Shown: positions 16,114-24,339 of the stretch, piece by piece
Layout: each line of letters begins with the position of its first letter
Position numbering within the stretch: the first letter of the stretch is position 1
From: Spirosoma terrae
Lineage (GTDB): Bacteria; Bacteroidota; Bacteroidia; Cytophagales; Spirosomataceae
Assembly: GCF_010435915.1 (NCBI RefSeq)
Contig: NZ_JAAFZH010000010.1
Location: 124,001 to 188,000, forward strand
Length of the DNA: 64,000 bases
Reading direction: 5' to 3'
Notes under the pieces: generated by a model
The model's input: only the letters and a program-made list of their open reading frames with translations
Databases searched by the model: none
Told to the model about the DNA's origin: nothing
Made by a program: the position numbers and the translations under genes

Positions 16114-16311
16114 TTAATTTTCAACAGACGCTGGTTCTACTGGCTTCAGGGCTGCGGGATAAAACTGCGCTGATTTATGATGGTATAATCCATTCTCCTT
16201 ATCAAACCATACGCACATTACCTGATTACTGATAAACCCATTGACAGTCATTATTGGTCCGCCTGAGTTTAACATCACCAAATCTCCCGTTTTTATCTTG
16301 CTGGCTTCCAT
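16114..16311 (-). CDS. DUF2158 (YodC-like) small protein
   Basis: A 65-residue protein with the DUF2158 pattern: KTGDLVMLNSGGPIMTVNG at the start, then VMCVWFDKENGLYHHKSAQFYPAAL. The family forms small SH3-like beta-barrels of unknown function and often sits in accessory regions. The length matches (about 60-75). It lies 21 bases upstream of the lipoprotein gene on the same strand. Confidence 0.75.
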   Translation of the reverse strand: MEASKIKTGDLVMLNSGGPIMTVNGFISNQVMCVWFDKENGLYHHKSAQFYPAALKPVEPASVEN

Positions 16312-16765
16312 TGCTATTCTTAACCGTTACTATGTATCAATCAGACAATCGAATAAGCCACGGTATCTCTATTTCTACCGTTTCGATTGTAGACAGTACC
16401 CTCCCCCGCCCGGAGAACGTTTCCAGCGTCGACGATTTATGTCGGCCTGCAAAAACAAAAAAGCCGCTTCCCAGCAGGCAGCGACTTTCAATGAATCATC
16501 CACTTTTACTTTCAACAAATCACAGTAGAAACCTAAGGGCTTCCGGGTTACTCTATTGTCAAAGTTGCACAACAATTTAACGATACAACCCGGTGTGTTA
16601 ACTGTAATTTATTTATCGGAATAAGCAGTTTAATAAACAGTCACAAACGTATCATGGGTATGTATTACGTTACGCATACGATGCCAACATACACTCAAGG
16701 CAAGTGCCAGCGATAATGTTATTGACGAGCGAGTAATTTCTATAATACGTTTACTTTACCAGTCC

Positions 16766-16984
16766 ATGATTCTATTTTATCTCGCTTCTGGCCTGATTCT
16801 GATTGGCCTTCTTGTTTATTTATATCTGCATATCAGCTTGTCAATGCGCTGCCCCAAATGCCGTAAAATCAACAATGAACGAATACCCCGGTCATCGATA
16901 GCTCGCCTGTTTTCCCGCTTCCTGCCCTTGAAAGCCTATCGGTGTCGTACCTGCTGGAATCAGTATGTTGTTATTAGCGATTGA
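16766..16984 (+). CDS. Membrane-anchored zinc-ribbon protein (paralog 2)
   Basis: A 72-residue protein with one N-terminal transmembrane helix (residues about 2-25) and a four-cysteine ribbon: CPKC at residues about 31-34, and after ERIPRSS and LPLKAYRC the second pair CRTC. It shares length, topology and the R.PR and P.KAY.C blocks with the protein at 14771-15016, so they are diverged duplicates on opposite strands about 2 kb apart. Function unknown. The upstream 190 bases are AT-rich and show no clear promoter. Confidence 0.6.
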   Translation: MILFYLASGLILIGLLVYLYLHISLSMRCPKCRKINNERIPRSSIARLFSRFLPLKAYRCRTCWNQYVVISD

Positions 16985-17259
16985 CCTACTAAAGTGATCA
17001 CGTTCGTAATTGTGTCCTTCCCACTAAAACGGTCATACTACGTCATTTTGCTTCATTAACCTGGATACGGTAGTTAGTTAGTTAGCCTGATGTGCCAGCT
17101 AGCGCATAATTGGCTCTACACTTCATTTATTACCAATATACTATTTTGATAAAATAATATTAACCAATAAACAAAGTATAGTATCTTTTCAATCTACCTC
17201 AATCAGTAATTCAATATATATATAAATTGACGTATCCACGATCCAACCATATATTCTAC

Positions 17260-17604
17260 ATGAGCTCCATTCATGCTGCCGGTGTCAGACATCAATTATG
17301 CCTCGATAAAATTATAGCTATTACGGCCTCTATCAACTATAGCTATATTCATTACACCAATGGGACAACCCAGCTCCACAGCCGTACTCTCAAATGGTTT
17401 TCGGACCAGTTTCCGTCGTTAATACGTATCCATAAAGCCAGCCTGATCAATACTGCCCAAATTTATCACTATCATCTTCCAGCCATTAAAAACTCGGGCG
17501 GTTATGTGATCATGAAAAACAACATGCGGCTGGACGTATCACGACGTTTAAAGGTCAAGGTTAGAAACCACCTTCAACCCCAATCGACTGTTGTCTATGC
17601 TTAA
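17260..17604 (+). CDS. Stand-alone LytTR DNA-binding protein
   Basis: 114 residues from the preferred ATG at 17260 (an in-frame TTG lies at 17227). The whole protein is one LytTR domain: DKIIAITASINYSYIHYTNG, then HSRTLKWFSDQFPSLIRIHKASLINTAQI and the end SGGYVIMKNNMRLDVSRRLKVKV. The family's RIHKSYLVN core appears here as RIHKASLIN. No receiver domain or membrane segment is present, unlike most Bacteroidota LytTR regulators. It probably binds direct-repeat sites near a promoter, perhaps controlling neighbouring orphan genes. The upstream 240 bases are AT-rich. Confidence 0.82.
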   Translation: MSSIHAAGVRHQLCLDKIIAITASINYSYIHYTNGTTQLHSRTLKWFSDQFPSLIRIHKASLINTAQIYHYHLPAIKNSGGYVIMKNNMRLDVSRRLKVKVRNHLQPQSTVVYA

Positions 17605-17787
17605 AAGGCTGGCGAGTTCCACAACCAAAAGTAGCTCGGAATTGCTGCTACGTCTCCTGCCATCCAGGCTGATCCAGTAAATTATTCAGGTAGTGTTGTG
17701 CTCAAAAAAAGTAGAGCAATTGACTAAAATTTTTCAGTCTGACCTAATAATAAACATCTACTCCCATCTATTATCCGTATGTAGGGC

Positions 17788-18054
17788 ATGCAAACTCCTT
17801 TACTAACTCGTAACGTCCAGACAACGCAACAATTACCTTTTGTGGCAGACGTAGTGATAGCGGATGGCACTGTAGTCGTCAAACTAGTCGATGAATTACG
17901 GGTTGTTTTGTCTGATCAGCTCACAGAAATCAAAATTCCCGAAAAGGATTTCTCTATTGGCGAGGTAATTACACAATACGCAATCATTGTGGAGCATTTG
18001 CAGCATCAGGCCAGTCGAGCCAGGCAGCTATTAAAAAGTGTAAGAGCCTACTGA
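17788..18054 (+). CDS. Hypothetical protein, 88 residues
   Basis: An ATG at 17788 opens an 88-residue frame with a beta-strand-rich first half (PFVADVVIADGTVVVKLVDELRVVL) and a helical second half (IIVEHLQHQASRARQLLKSVRAY). It is soluble by appearance, without signal peptide or cysteine. I do not recognise the family. It converges on the minus-strand gene ending at 18064, with only 9 bases between the two stops. Confidence 0.5.
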   Translation: MQTPLLTRNVQTTQQLPFVADVVIADGTVVVKLVDELRVVLSDQLTEIKIPEKDFSIGEVITQYAIIVEHLQHQASRARQLLKSVRAY

Positions 18055-18063
18055 TTAATACGT

Positions 18064-18474
18064 TTAACAGCGACTGGCTATGGCGCGTAGTTTTCTTACT
18101 TTCTCCACTAAGTCAAACGGCAGCGGTTTAGGATAGCTTAGTATTACGTTATAAATCAGATCCCACTCTTCCAGGCAAAGCATCAATTTTCCGGTTGTTA
18201 CTTCTTCCGACAGCTTTTCCTCAACGTACGCCATTTGATAACGATACATTTCCATAATTACCCCTTTCTGGCGTGCTTTCACCTCGTAGGAATAAGTCAC
18301 CTCAACAGCATGGGCCTGACCCGCTTTTACAAATATTTCGTATAGCTCTTGCCAGCTTAATACATCAGGAGGTAGTTCATGGCGATATTTCATAGGACAG
18401 ATAAACGCAATAGACATACTGGTGTGGCTATAATAACTAATGCGGAAAACAAAGTACAACATTAGCACCAACAC
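18064..18474 (-). CDS. Hypothetical protein, up to 136 residues
   Basis: The frame is open for 136 codons. Likely translation begins at an internal ATG, either at 18417 (MSIAFICP) or 18393 (MKYRHELPP), since the first 19 residues look like read-through of an AT-rich leader. The body is helical and soluble: SWQELYEIFVKAGQAHAVEVTYSYE, EMYRYQMAYVEEKLSE, then LEEWDLIYNVILSYPKPLPFDLVEKVRKL. No known domain is recognised. It sits alone in the orphan region, convergent with the 88-residue gene. Confidence 0.5.
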   Translation of the reverse strand: MLVLMLYFVFRISYYSHTSMSIAFICPMKYRHELPPDVLSWQELYEIFVKAGQAHAVEVTYSYEVKARQKGVIMEMYRYQMAYVEEKLSEEVTTGKLMLCLEEWDLIYNVILSYPKPLPFDLVEKVRKLRAIASRC

Positions 18475-18762
18475 CTTTAGAAAAACAACCTAGAATTTAT
18501 GGATCGGCAGAATTCAGCTCATTTCAAAGCACAAGCCTGAACACGATTGTGCTAAGCTTATTTCATCAATATAGCATGCAGCGTTTTACGTAAGGGCAAT
18601 ATAGACCCCTCTGGCTTTAAAGGAAAGTGAGTTGAAACCTGACCATAAAGTCAATAAATAAACCTTGGCGAAACAGCCAATTGTTTTTGATAAATGAGGG
18701 AATGGAGACGTATCACGCGTGTTTTATCCATCTGGGCAGAAAAGATATAACCGCTAACAAAG

Positions 18763-18789
18763 AAGCCAGACTCAATGAGAATCTGGCTT
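18763..18789 (-). repeat. Hairpin with AAGCCAGA/TCTGGCTT stem (copy 1)
   Basis: Arms AAGCCAGA (18763-18770) and TCTGGCTT (18782-18789) are perfectly complementary, and the loop contains a further CTC/GAG. The same stem sequence recurs at 18962-18986. On the minus strand it is followed by a weak T-rich stretch, so it may be a terminator. Confidence 0.45.
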
Positions 18790-18961
18790 GCCGTTTACAC
18801 ACCTAAGTGTCACACTAAAACATAACAAATACGGCAGAAACTAAAAATAGGCTATTACCTACAGTTTAGTTGTACCCAACCTTGTAGTATATACGTTGCG
18901 GTAAGCAAGCTGACGGGCTACGTCAAGTGCGTATTAGACTTATAAAATATATAAGAAAACA

Positions 18962-18986
18962 AGCCAGACCGCAAAGCAGTCTGGCT
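18962..18986 (-). terminator. Hairpin with AGCCAGAC/GTCTGGCT stem (copy 2), terminator-like
   Basis: Arms AGCCAGAC (18962-18969) and GTCTGGCT (18979-18986) are perfect, and on the minus strand the stem is followed by TTGTTTTCTTATATA. It shares its stem with the hairpin at 18763-18789. No gene that it would terminate is evident, so an unannotated minus-strand transcript from 19.0-19.5 kb is possible. Confidence 0.45.
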
Positions 18987-19047
18987 GTATGTGTTGTCCT
19001 TTACGTTCAATTAGCGTAACCAACTAATGAACTGAACAAATGTATAT

Positions 19048-19093
19048 ATAAAATATTAACTCATATAATTATTTATATAAGTTAATATTTTAT
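19048..19093. repeat. Large AT-only palindrome
   Basis: Two 21-base arms (19048-19068 and 19073-19093) match as reverse complements at 20 of 21 positions around a 4-base loop. The arms consist of A and T plus one C or G. Such a cruciform-prone site could be a protein binding site, a recombination relic or an origin-like unwinding element. Confidence 0.55.
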
Positions 19094-19627
19094 CAATGTA
19101 TTTATTGGCTTATATAAATTTAAAGTATTATTTATACTATAACCTGTTTCATGAAGAGTGTCGAATGACAGTAGATATGTACTCTCTAACGGTGAATTTA
19201 AGCCGTTTACATCAAGGCTTAAGCGAAGAAGGCACTTAAGCTCCTAGTTAACACACGAGCATAGTAAAAGACAGCCAGCAACAGCAGATAATTATTTTTA
19301 GGCCCATATTTAACTGTTACAAACACCAAAGACCCAACTTTTCAAGTAATCAATTCCCTCCAGCCACCTGTCTTTTTTTTGTCTGTATCAAGCAGCTTAC
19401 AAATAGCGTGAATTGGCGAATAATAGACCATAAACCGACAGTTTTCCGGTCACAGCCTAGTGTCCGTATGCACGACGAGCGCCGGTAATGGGATTTAGCT
19501 GTAAAATTACTACTGTACTGTAAATCCTACGAGAGTTTGAGAATATATAGTCTAGACAGCGAATTTGCTCATCCTGTATCTTCTTTGTGAGCGAGCTTTA
19601 TATTTGAAGCAGACAATACTAAACAGA

Positions 19628-20161
19628 ATGACACCAGCGAAAGAAATCTGGATAAAGGCCGGGTATGAAATTTTTGCTATTTCAGGTGACGTAGCGCTTA
19701 AAGTCGAGACATTGGCAAAGAAGCTCAAAATAAGTAAGTCTTCATTCTATCACCATTTTGCGGAGATGGGAATCTTTATTAATCATTTGCTGGACTACCA
19801 CTTATCACAATCAGCAGTGATTGGTGAAAAGGAAAACAATGCCAAAAAAATCGACCCTGATTTGATCGCTATTTTAGTAGAACACAAAATAGACCTGTTA
19901 TTTAACCGCCAGCTTCGCATTAAACAGGAAGTCAGCCCCTATAAAAAAACGCTGGTACAGTCTAATCAAATTATTGGTCAGGGGTTTATAGAGCTTTGGA
20001 AGAAAGACTTAAATGTAACGCTTAGCCGTAAACAGTTAGAAGGGCTTTTTGAGCTGGCTTTAGAAAATTTCTTTCTTCAGATTAACTACAACACTCTAAA
20101 TACCGAATGGCTTAGCGAGTATTTTACCAATTTAAAAAAAATAGCCCAATACTTTGAATAG
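19628..20161 (+). CDS. TetR-family transcriptional regulator
   Basis: 177 residues from the ATG at 19628 (the frame is open further upstream to 19565 but without homology character). The N-terminal helix-turn-helix is typical of TetR: AGYEIFAISGDVALKVETLAKKL then KISKSSFYHHFAEMGIFINHLLDYH. The rest is a helical ligand-binding domain without recognisable specificity. It lies 64 bases upstream of two small membrane-protein genes on the same strand, the first of them broken, and probably controls them. Ligand unknown. Confidence 0.85.
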   Translation: MTPAKEIWIKAGYEIFAISGDVALKVETLAKKLKISKSSFYHHFAEMGIFINHLLDYHLSQSAVIGEKENNAKKIDPDLIAILVEHKIDLLFNRQLRIKQEVSPYKKTLVQSNQIIGQGFIELWKKDLNVTLSRKQLEGLFELALENFFLQINYNTLNTEWLSEYFTNLKKIAQYFE

Positions 20162-20225
20162 GCATTGTACGGTAGCGTCTAAAATATAGGCAACGGCGTC
20201 ATTACGTTTGCGAAAAGTTTCATCA

Positions 20226-20645
20226 ATGACGCACAATGCCCACAAAGCCTATCTAAAAATTACAGCCCTAGTAATCGGGTCTTTTGGACCGATTTTCTTT
20301 TTAGGCACAATGCTACCTACATCCGAGCCGGCCAGATGGACGTTGGATTTGTTGAGTTTGCCGCTCGATGGGGTGCAGAACTACGAAGCACCTACCACAC
20401 GATTTTTGTCGGCTTTAACTGGCGGCTTCCTGTTTGGGTAGGGTGTTTGCATCTGGTTTCTGCAAAAATTAGTCTATGAAAAAGCCCCCGATGAAGTAAG
20501 GAAGGCTGTATTGGCAGGCGTTCTGGCGTGGTTTTTTTTAGATAGCGCAGGTAGCATTGCCTCCGGTAATACGTCAAATGCATTTTTTAACATCATTGTG
20601 CTTCTTATCGCCGTAGGTCCACTTTGGAAACCGGCAAAAAATTAA
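20226..20645 (+). pseudogene. Small membrane protein gene interrupted by an in-frame TAG
   Basis: From ATG 20226 the frame codes a membrane protein (LKITALVIGSFGPIFFLGT, LPTSEPARWTLDLLSLP, TTRFLSALTGGFLFG) up to TAG at 20439-20441. The same frame then continues without a shift as protein-like sequence (GVCIWFLQKLVYEKAPDE, VLAGVLAWFFLDSAGSIASGN, LLIAVGPLWKPAKN) to TAA at 20643-20645. A Trp codon TGG would restore a 139-residue protein with four membrane segments. The first part may still be made as a truncated 71-residue peptide. Readthrough, a sequencing error or recent inactivation are the alternatives. Confidence 0.7.
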
Positions 20646-20659
20646 TTCAAAAATTGAAC

Positions 20660-21001
20660 ATGGAGAATAATAATTTCCTGAAAGGCTTACTCATTGTACA
20701 AACCGTTCTAGTACTCGTTTACACAGGCTTAGCATTCAAAAATGACGGTACAGATCTATTAGGCGTATTTTTGTACAACATACAATCTGTCAATTGGAAT
20801 GGTCAATTTAATCTCGATTTCAGCTGCTATTTAGTACTGTCAGGGCTGTGGATCGTCTGGCGAGATAAATTCTCCACTAGCTCCATTATAGTTGGATTAG
20901 TAGCTTCAATAATAGGAATTATCGTTTTTGCACCCTATCTCTTGTATCTCATCATCAAGGAAAAAGGGAATCTGAAGAAGGTATTGCTTGGAGTACGATA
21001 A
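20660..21001 (+). CDS. Hypothetical small membrane protein
   Basis: 113 residues from the ATG at 20660, starting MENNNFLKGLLIVQTVLVLVYTGLA. It has three hydrophobic segments: the N-terminal one, a central one around YLVLSGLWIVWRDK, and SIIVGLVASIIGIIVFAPYLLYLI, then a basic tail. The composition resembles small Bacteroidota membrane proteins annotated without function. It starts 14 bases after the broken membrane gene and probably shares its transcript from behind the TetR gene. Confidence 0.6.
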   Translation: MENNNFLKGLLIVQTVLVLVYTGLAFKNDGTDLLGVFLYNIQSVNWNGQFNLDFSCYLVLSGLWIVWRDKFSTSSIIVGLVASIIGIIVFAPYLLYLIIKEKGNLKKVLLGVR

Positions 21002-21115
21002 ATCAGTACAACCCTGTTTTGACTAAATAAAACTAAGATCTGGGAATTAGCCTTATTTGCATCTATTAAGCAACAGTTCCTATCCAGCTTATTTCGTTTT
21101 TGAGAATAAAAACGA

Positions 21116-21148
21116 AAAAAAAAAGCCCAATACATGTGTGTATTGGGC
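21116..21148 (-). terminator. Strong terminator of the tRNA-Ser transcript
   Basis: On the minus strand a perfect 9-bp stem (GCCCAATAC/GTATTGGGC, loop of 6) is followed by about nine Ts (21116-21124). It begins 27 bases past the 3' end of the tRNA. Confidence 0.85.
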
Positions 21149-21174
21149 ACCTTGGCTTAAACAACAGCTCATTG

Positions 21175-21261
21175 CAGAGAGCGAGGGATTCGAACCCCCG
21201 GTACCCTTGCGAGTACTTCTGATTTCGAATCAGACCCGTTCGACCACTCCGGCAGCTCTCT
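21175..21261 (-). tRNA. tRNA-Ser (anticodon CGA)
   Basis: An 87-nucleotide cloverleaf on the minus strand. The acceptor arms AGAGAGC (21255-21261) and GCTCTCT (21176-21182) pair fully, with discriminator G at 21175. The anticodon arm TCTGA-TTCGAAA-TCAGA puts CGA at positions 34-36. A long variable arm (around GTACTCGCAAGGGTAC) marks it as a class II tRNA, and the T arm contains GGTTCGAATCC. CCA is not encoded. It reads UCG codons. It borders the orphan region, and its 3' end faces that region, the usual side for island insertion. Confidence 0.95.
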
Positions 21262-21325
21262 TCGTCGTTTGGGAGTGCAAATATGCACGATTACCTCCTA
21301 CAACGCAATAAAGAAGACGCAAAAA

Positions 21326-22393
21326 TTATTCGCTCATTTCACCACTCATGGATTTCGCCAATAACAAGCGAACTTGTATGGGGTCTTGTTCACGACCCAA
21401 CAGAATCATCAGTTTGGTAATGGCCGCTTCAGTTGTGATGTCGGCACCGCTAACCACTCCTATCTGCTGCATCATCTTGCTGGTTTGATAACGCCCCTGC
21501 GTCACCCGGCCTCCACTACACTGCGATACATTGAAGATGACAACGCCCCGGTCAATCGCTTCTTTCAGCGTATCTAAAAACCAGCTGTCGGTCGGTGCGT
21601 TACCGGCTCCAAATGTCTCCAGCACCAGGCCTCGCAACTTGGGTATATTCACAATCGATTCTACAACGGCTTGCGTAATGCCCGGAAACAACTTCAGTAT
21701 CGTTACGTTCGTATCCATCACTGCCCGGATACGTAACGAGGCATTAGGATCATAAGCGCGAATAAAAGGTCGATTATAATCAATGCTAACACCAGCAGTG
21801 GCCAGATGTGGGTAATTCTCCGACGCAAACGCGTTAAACTGAACACTTTCGTGCTTCGTCGACCGATTGCCACGCAACAACAGAGAGTTAAAATACACGC
21901 ACACTTCGGGCACGATAGGCCTGCCTTCCTCCTGCGCAGCGGCAATCTCCAGCGCCGTTATAAAATTTTCACGGGCATCGGTACGGGCCGTACCGATGGG
22001 CAACTGGGCTCCGGTCAGAATGACTGGTTTGTTCAGCCCAATGAGCATATAACTCAAGGCTGAAGCGGTATACGACATGGTGTCTGTGCCATGCAGTATA
22101 ACGAAACTATCGTAGAGGTCATAATTTTTCTCAATCAAACGAGCCAGCTCAATCCAGACGGCGGGTTTCATGTTCGACGAGTCGATAACTTCGTTTAGAG
22201 AAAGTATGGTAATCTCAAAATCAAGGCGATTTAGCTCCGGTACCCGATCCAGCACCTGTTCAAAATTGAAGGGAATTAATTGGCTCGCTTTGGGATCATA
22301 GACCATTCCGAACGTCCCACCCGTATAAATGACCAATACAGAAGGTTGCTGTTTCGCTAAAGTGGGCTTGATTTTGACAGTTTGATAAGGCAT
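21326..22393 (-). CDS. ansA: Type I (cytoplasmic) L-asparaginase
   Basis: 355 residues of the asparaginase/glutaminase fold, hydrolysing L-asparagine to aspartate and ammonia. The first catalytic motif is YTGGTFGM (nucleophile Thr27), the second VILHGTDTMSYTASAL. PVILTGAQLPIG and LVLETFGAGNAP are also family blocks. No signal peptide is present, consistent with the cytoplasmic type I enzyme. The length is near that of E. coli AsnA-type enzymes (about 340). It is followed by TatD on the same strand with a 63-base gap. Confidence 0.93.
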   Translation of the reverse strand: MPYQTVKIKPTLAKQQPSVLVIYTGGTFGMVYDPKASQLIPFNFEQVLDRVPELNRLDFEITILSLNEVIDSSNMKPAVWIELARLIEKNYDLYDSFVILHGTDTMSYTASALSYMLIGLNKPVILTGAQLPIGTARTDARENFITALEIAAAQEEGRPIVPEVCVYFNSLLLRGNRSTKHESVQFNAFASENYPHLATAGVSIDYNRPFIRAYDPNASLRIRAVMDTNVTILKLFPGITQAVVESIVNIPKLRGLVLETFGAGNAPTDSWFLDTLKEAIDRGVVIFNVSQCSGGRVTQGRYQTSKMMQQIGVVSGADITTEAAITKLMILLGREQDPIQVRLLLAKSMSGEMSE

Positions 22394-22456
22394 TCAGTGG
22401 TATTAATTAGAATAGTTTGTTGATAATTAGTTAGGCAACCTACGCCAGATGTTCTC

Positions 22457-23278
22457 TCATCTAGGCAGTAAGTTGGCATACAGAGCTGGCAATAAAGATA
22501 ATGCGTTAGCGGTGGTATGTCGGGCTACATCATCGATGCTGATCTGCTTCAGATCGGCAATACGTTGTGCAATTAAACGCAGGTAGGCGGGTTCGTTACG
22601 TTTGCCCCGGTAGGGAACCGGAGCCAGATAAGGTGCATCAGTTTCGAGCACTATATGATCCAGACCAACATGCGGCAATACCTTATCCAGACCGCCATTC
22701 TTAAATGTACTTACCCCACCGATCCCCAGCTTGAAACCCATCTCAATGGCACGATTCGCTTCGTCCAGGGTCCCGACAAAACAGTGAAAAATACCGGTCA
22801 GATTGGGCAGGGCTAGGTTTTCGATCAGATCGGCAGCTTCGGCAAAGGCATTACGTTCGTGCCCCGACCGTGTGTGCATCGACACGGGCAGCTTTTGTTC
22901 GGAAGCCCAGCGCAATTGCGTTTCGAACGCGACGAATTGTTGCTCAACGTACGTCATGTCCCAATAAAAGTCCAGTCCAATTTCGCCAACGCCCATAAAA
23001 GCGTTTTCATTCAGAAGGCTTTCAACCGATCGTAACTCATCCTCGACCGTATCGTTGACGTAAGCGGGATGCAAACCCATCATGGGCAAACATCGGTCTG
23101 GGTATTGATTAGCCAGAGCCATCATACTATCTACGGTTTCACGAGCGCAGTTTGGCATCCAAATTTGGCTGATCTGCTCTTTTTCGGCCCGAGCCAGCAT
23201 GTCCTCACGCCCATCCGGATGGGACTCGTCGACGTATTGCGGATCGTAAATATGAGCGTGGGTGTCAATTAAAACCAT
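22457..23278 (-). CDS. TatD-family metal-dependent hydrolase
   Basis: 273 residues of the amidohydrolase-like TatD DNase family. Metal ligands are seen in order: DTHAHIYD at residues 5-12, the glutamate in GVGEIGLDFYWD near 97, MHTRSGHE, IFHCFVG and LETDAPYLAPVPYRGKRNEP. The protein has the usual length and no export signal. Members act as 3'-5' exonucleases or related hydrolases in DNA repair. It lies between the asparaginase and the cell-surface glycosyltransferase operon and may be transcribed with either. Confidence 0.92.
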   Translation of the reverse strand: MVLIDTHAHIYDPQYVDESHPDGREDMLARAEKEQISQIWMPNCARETVDSMMALANQYPDRCLPMMGLHPAYVNDTVEDELRSVESLLNENAFMGVGEIGLDFYWDMTYVEQQFVAFETQLRWASEQKLPVSMHTRSGHERNAFAEAADLIENLALPNLTGIFHCFVGTLDEANRAIEMGFKLGIGGVSTFKNGGLDKVLPHVGLDHIVLETDAPYLAPVPYRGKRNEPAYLRLIAQRIADLKQISIDDVARHTTANALSLLPALYANLLPR

Positions 23279-23334
23279 TGTAATCCTAATATCCGTTGAT
23301 GCTAGTTAGCGTTATTTACCAAGCTAACCTACCC

Positions 23335-24339
23335 TTATTGATACGTTCTTCCTTTCCAATTAATTCGTGTCGGCAGAAAATAATACAGAACGGACAATGG
23401 GCCAATAAATAGCAAATAGGGCTCAAAAAGCAATCCATAGGGCCACAACCGGGCTTGGTTCAGACGGCTAATACCAAACGAAATAATCAGCGTTTGAAAA
23501 AAAATCTTCGTAGCGTATAAACCAATAGCCAGCCATGGAAAAAAGAAACTCAGCAACAACAGGAAGGGTGCTGCCAGATATTGACCATAAAGCGCTGTTA
23601 CCATCCAGGCCGGCAGTTGCATGGCCCCGTGCATCCAGCGCTTTCGTTGCTGCAAAAACGCGTGCATTGTCTCAACAGGCTTCGTTTGGGCCAGCACTTC
23701 CTTATCCAGCAGGTTTCGGAAGGAATACTTTTTCTTAACGATAGCCTGAAATAAACCGTAGTCTTCTACCACCGAAAAAGGGATCGACTCATAGCCACCA
23801 ACGGCATCATACGCTTTTCGGCTCACCGCCATGTTGTTTCCCATTGCCGTAACGGGCTGACCAAACAGGCTCAGTAAATGGGTCAGTGTCAGATTATACA
23901 GCCAATCGATGGCTTGCAGTTTGTGAAATAACGTCGGGCCATCGGGTAACGTAATGCCGGTCACGACCCCGGTGTTCTCCCTCAAATAATGACTCATAGC
24001 CGCAAGCCAGTTGGTTGATACCGTGGTGTCGGCATCGGTAAAGAAAAAAAACTGACCGCGCGCCTGCTTAGCCAGTTGGGCTAGTACGTTTGTCTTCCCA
24101 CGTAGTGCTCCGCTGCCTGGTAGAATCTCAATAAGTCGAAACCACGGCTTATCAGCGCTAAACTCATTCACCAATGCAGCCGTACGATCTGTCGACTGGT
24201 CATTGCCGATTAGCACTTCGACACGATTAATCGGATAATCCAGCCGCTCAATCGCTTCCAGACAGTTTATGATCGATTCTTCTTCGTTTCGGGCGGCAAC
24301 AAGAATGCTGATCAAGGGCGTCCGGTCAGTATCCAGCAT
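23335..24339 (-). CDS. Membrane glycosyltransferase, family 2
   Basis: 334 residues. The GT-A domain starts with ISILVAARNEEESI, has GNDQSTDRT, the metal-binding DAD in FFFTDADTT near residue 105, the ED acceptor motif in SVVEDYGLF and the QxxRW-type QQRKRWMHG near residue 228. Three hydrophobic segments follow at the C-terminus. This layout fits processive or polyisoprenyl-anchored transferases making surface glycan or glycolipid. It overlaps the NodB deacetylase gene by 14 bases, and a second similar transferase lies upstream in the same unit. Confidence 0.87.
   Translation of the reverse strand: MLDTDRTPLISILVAARNEEESIINCLEAIERLDYPINRVEVLIGNDQSTDRTAALVNEFSADKPWFRLIEILPGSGALRGKTNVLAQLAKQARGQFFFFTDADTTVSTNWLAAMSHYLRENTGVVTGITLPDGPTLFHKLQAIDWLYNLTLTHLLSLFGQPVTAMGNNMAVSRKAYDAVGGYESIPFSVVEDYGLFQAIVKKKYSFRNLLDKEVLAQTKPVETMHAFLQQRKRWMHGAMQLPAWMVTALYGQYLAAPFLLLLSFFFPWLAIGLYATKIFFQTLIISFGISRLNQARLWPYGLLFEPYLLFIGPLSVLYYFLPTRINWKGRTYQ

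Larger units (their letters stand above)
18475..19627. other. 1.1-kb stretch without a supported gene, rich in hairpins
   Basis: No frame here has both a start and protein-like composition; a 34-codon plus-strand frame at 18702 overlaps a hairpin and is not convincing. The stretch holds two related hairpins at 18763-18789 and 18962-18986, an AT-rich palindrome at 19048-19093 and a T8 run near 19373. It may contain small RNAs or decayed sequence. Confidence 0.5.

Noticed and set aside
18702..18806. 34-codon plus-strand frame starting METYHACF
   Set aside because: It runs through the hairpin at 18763-18789, has no promoter and no protein-like pattern.
14266..21174. Integrated element with attachment repeats at tRNA-Ser
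   Set aside because: No integrase or duplicated tRNA 3' end is visible in the window, so no attachment site is called.
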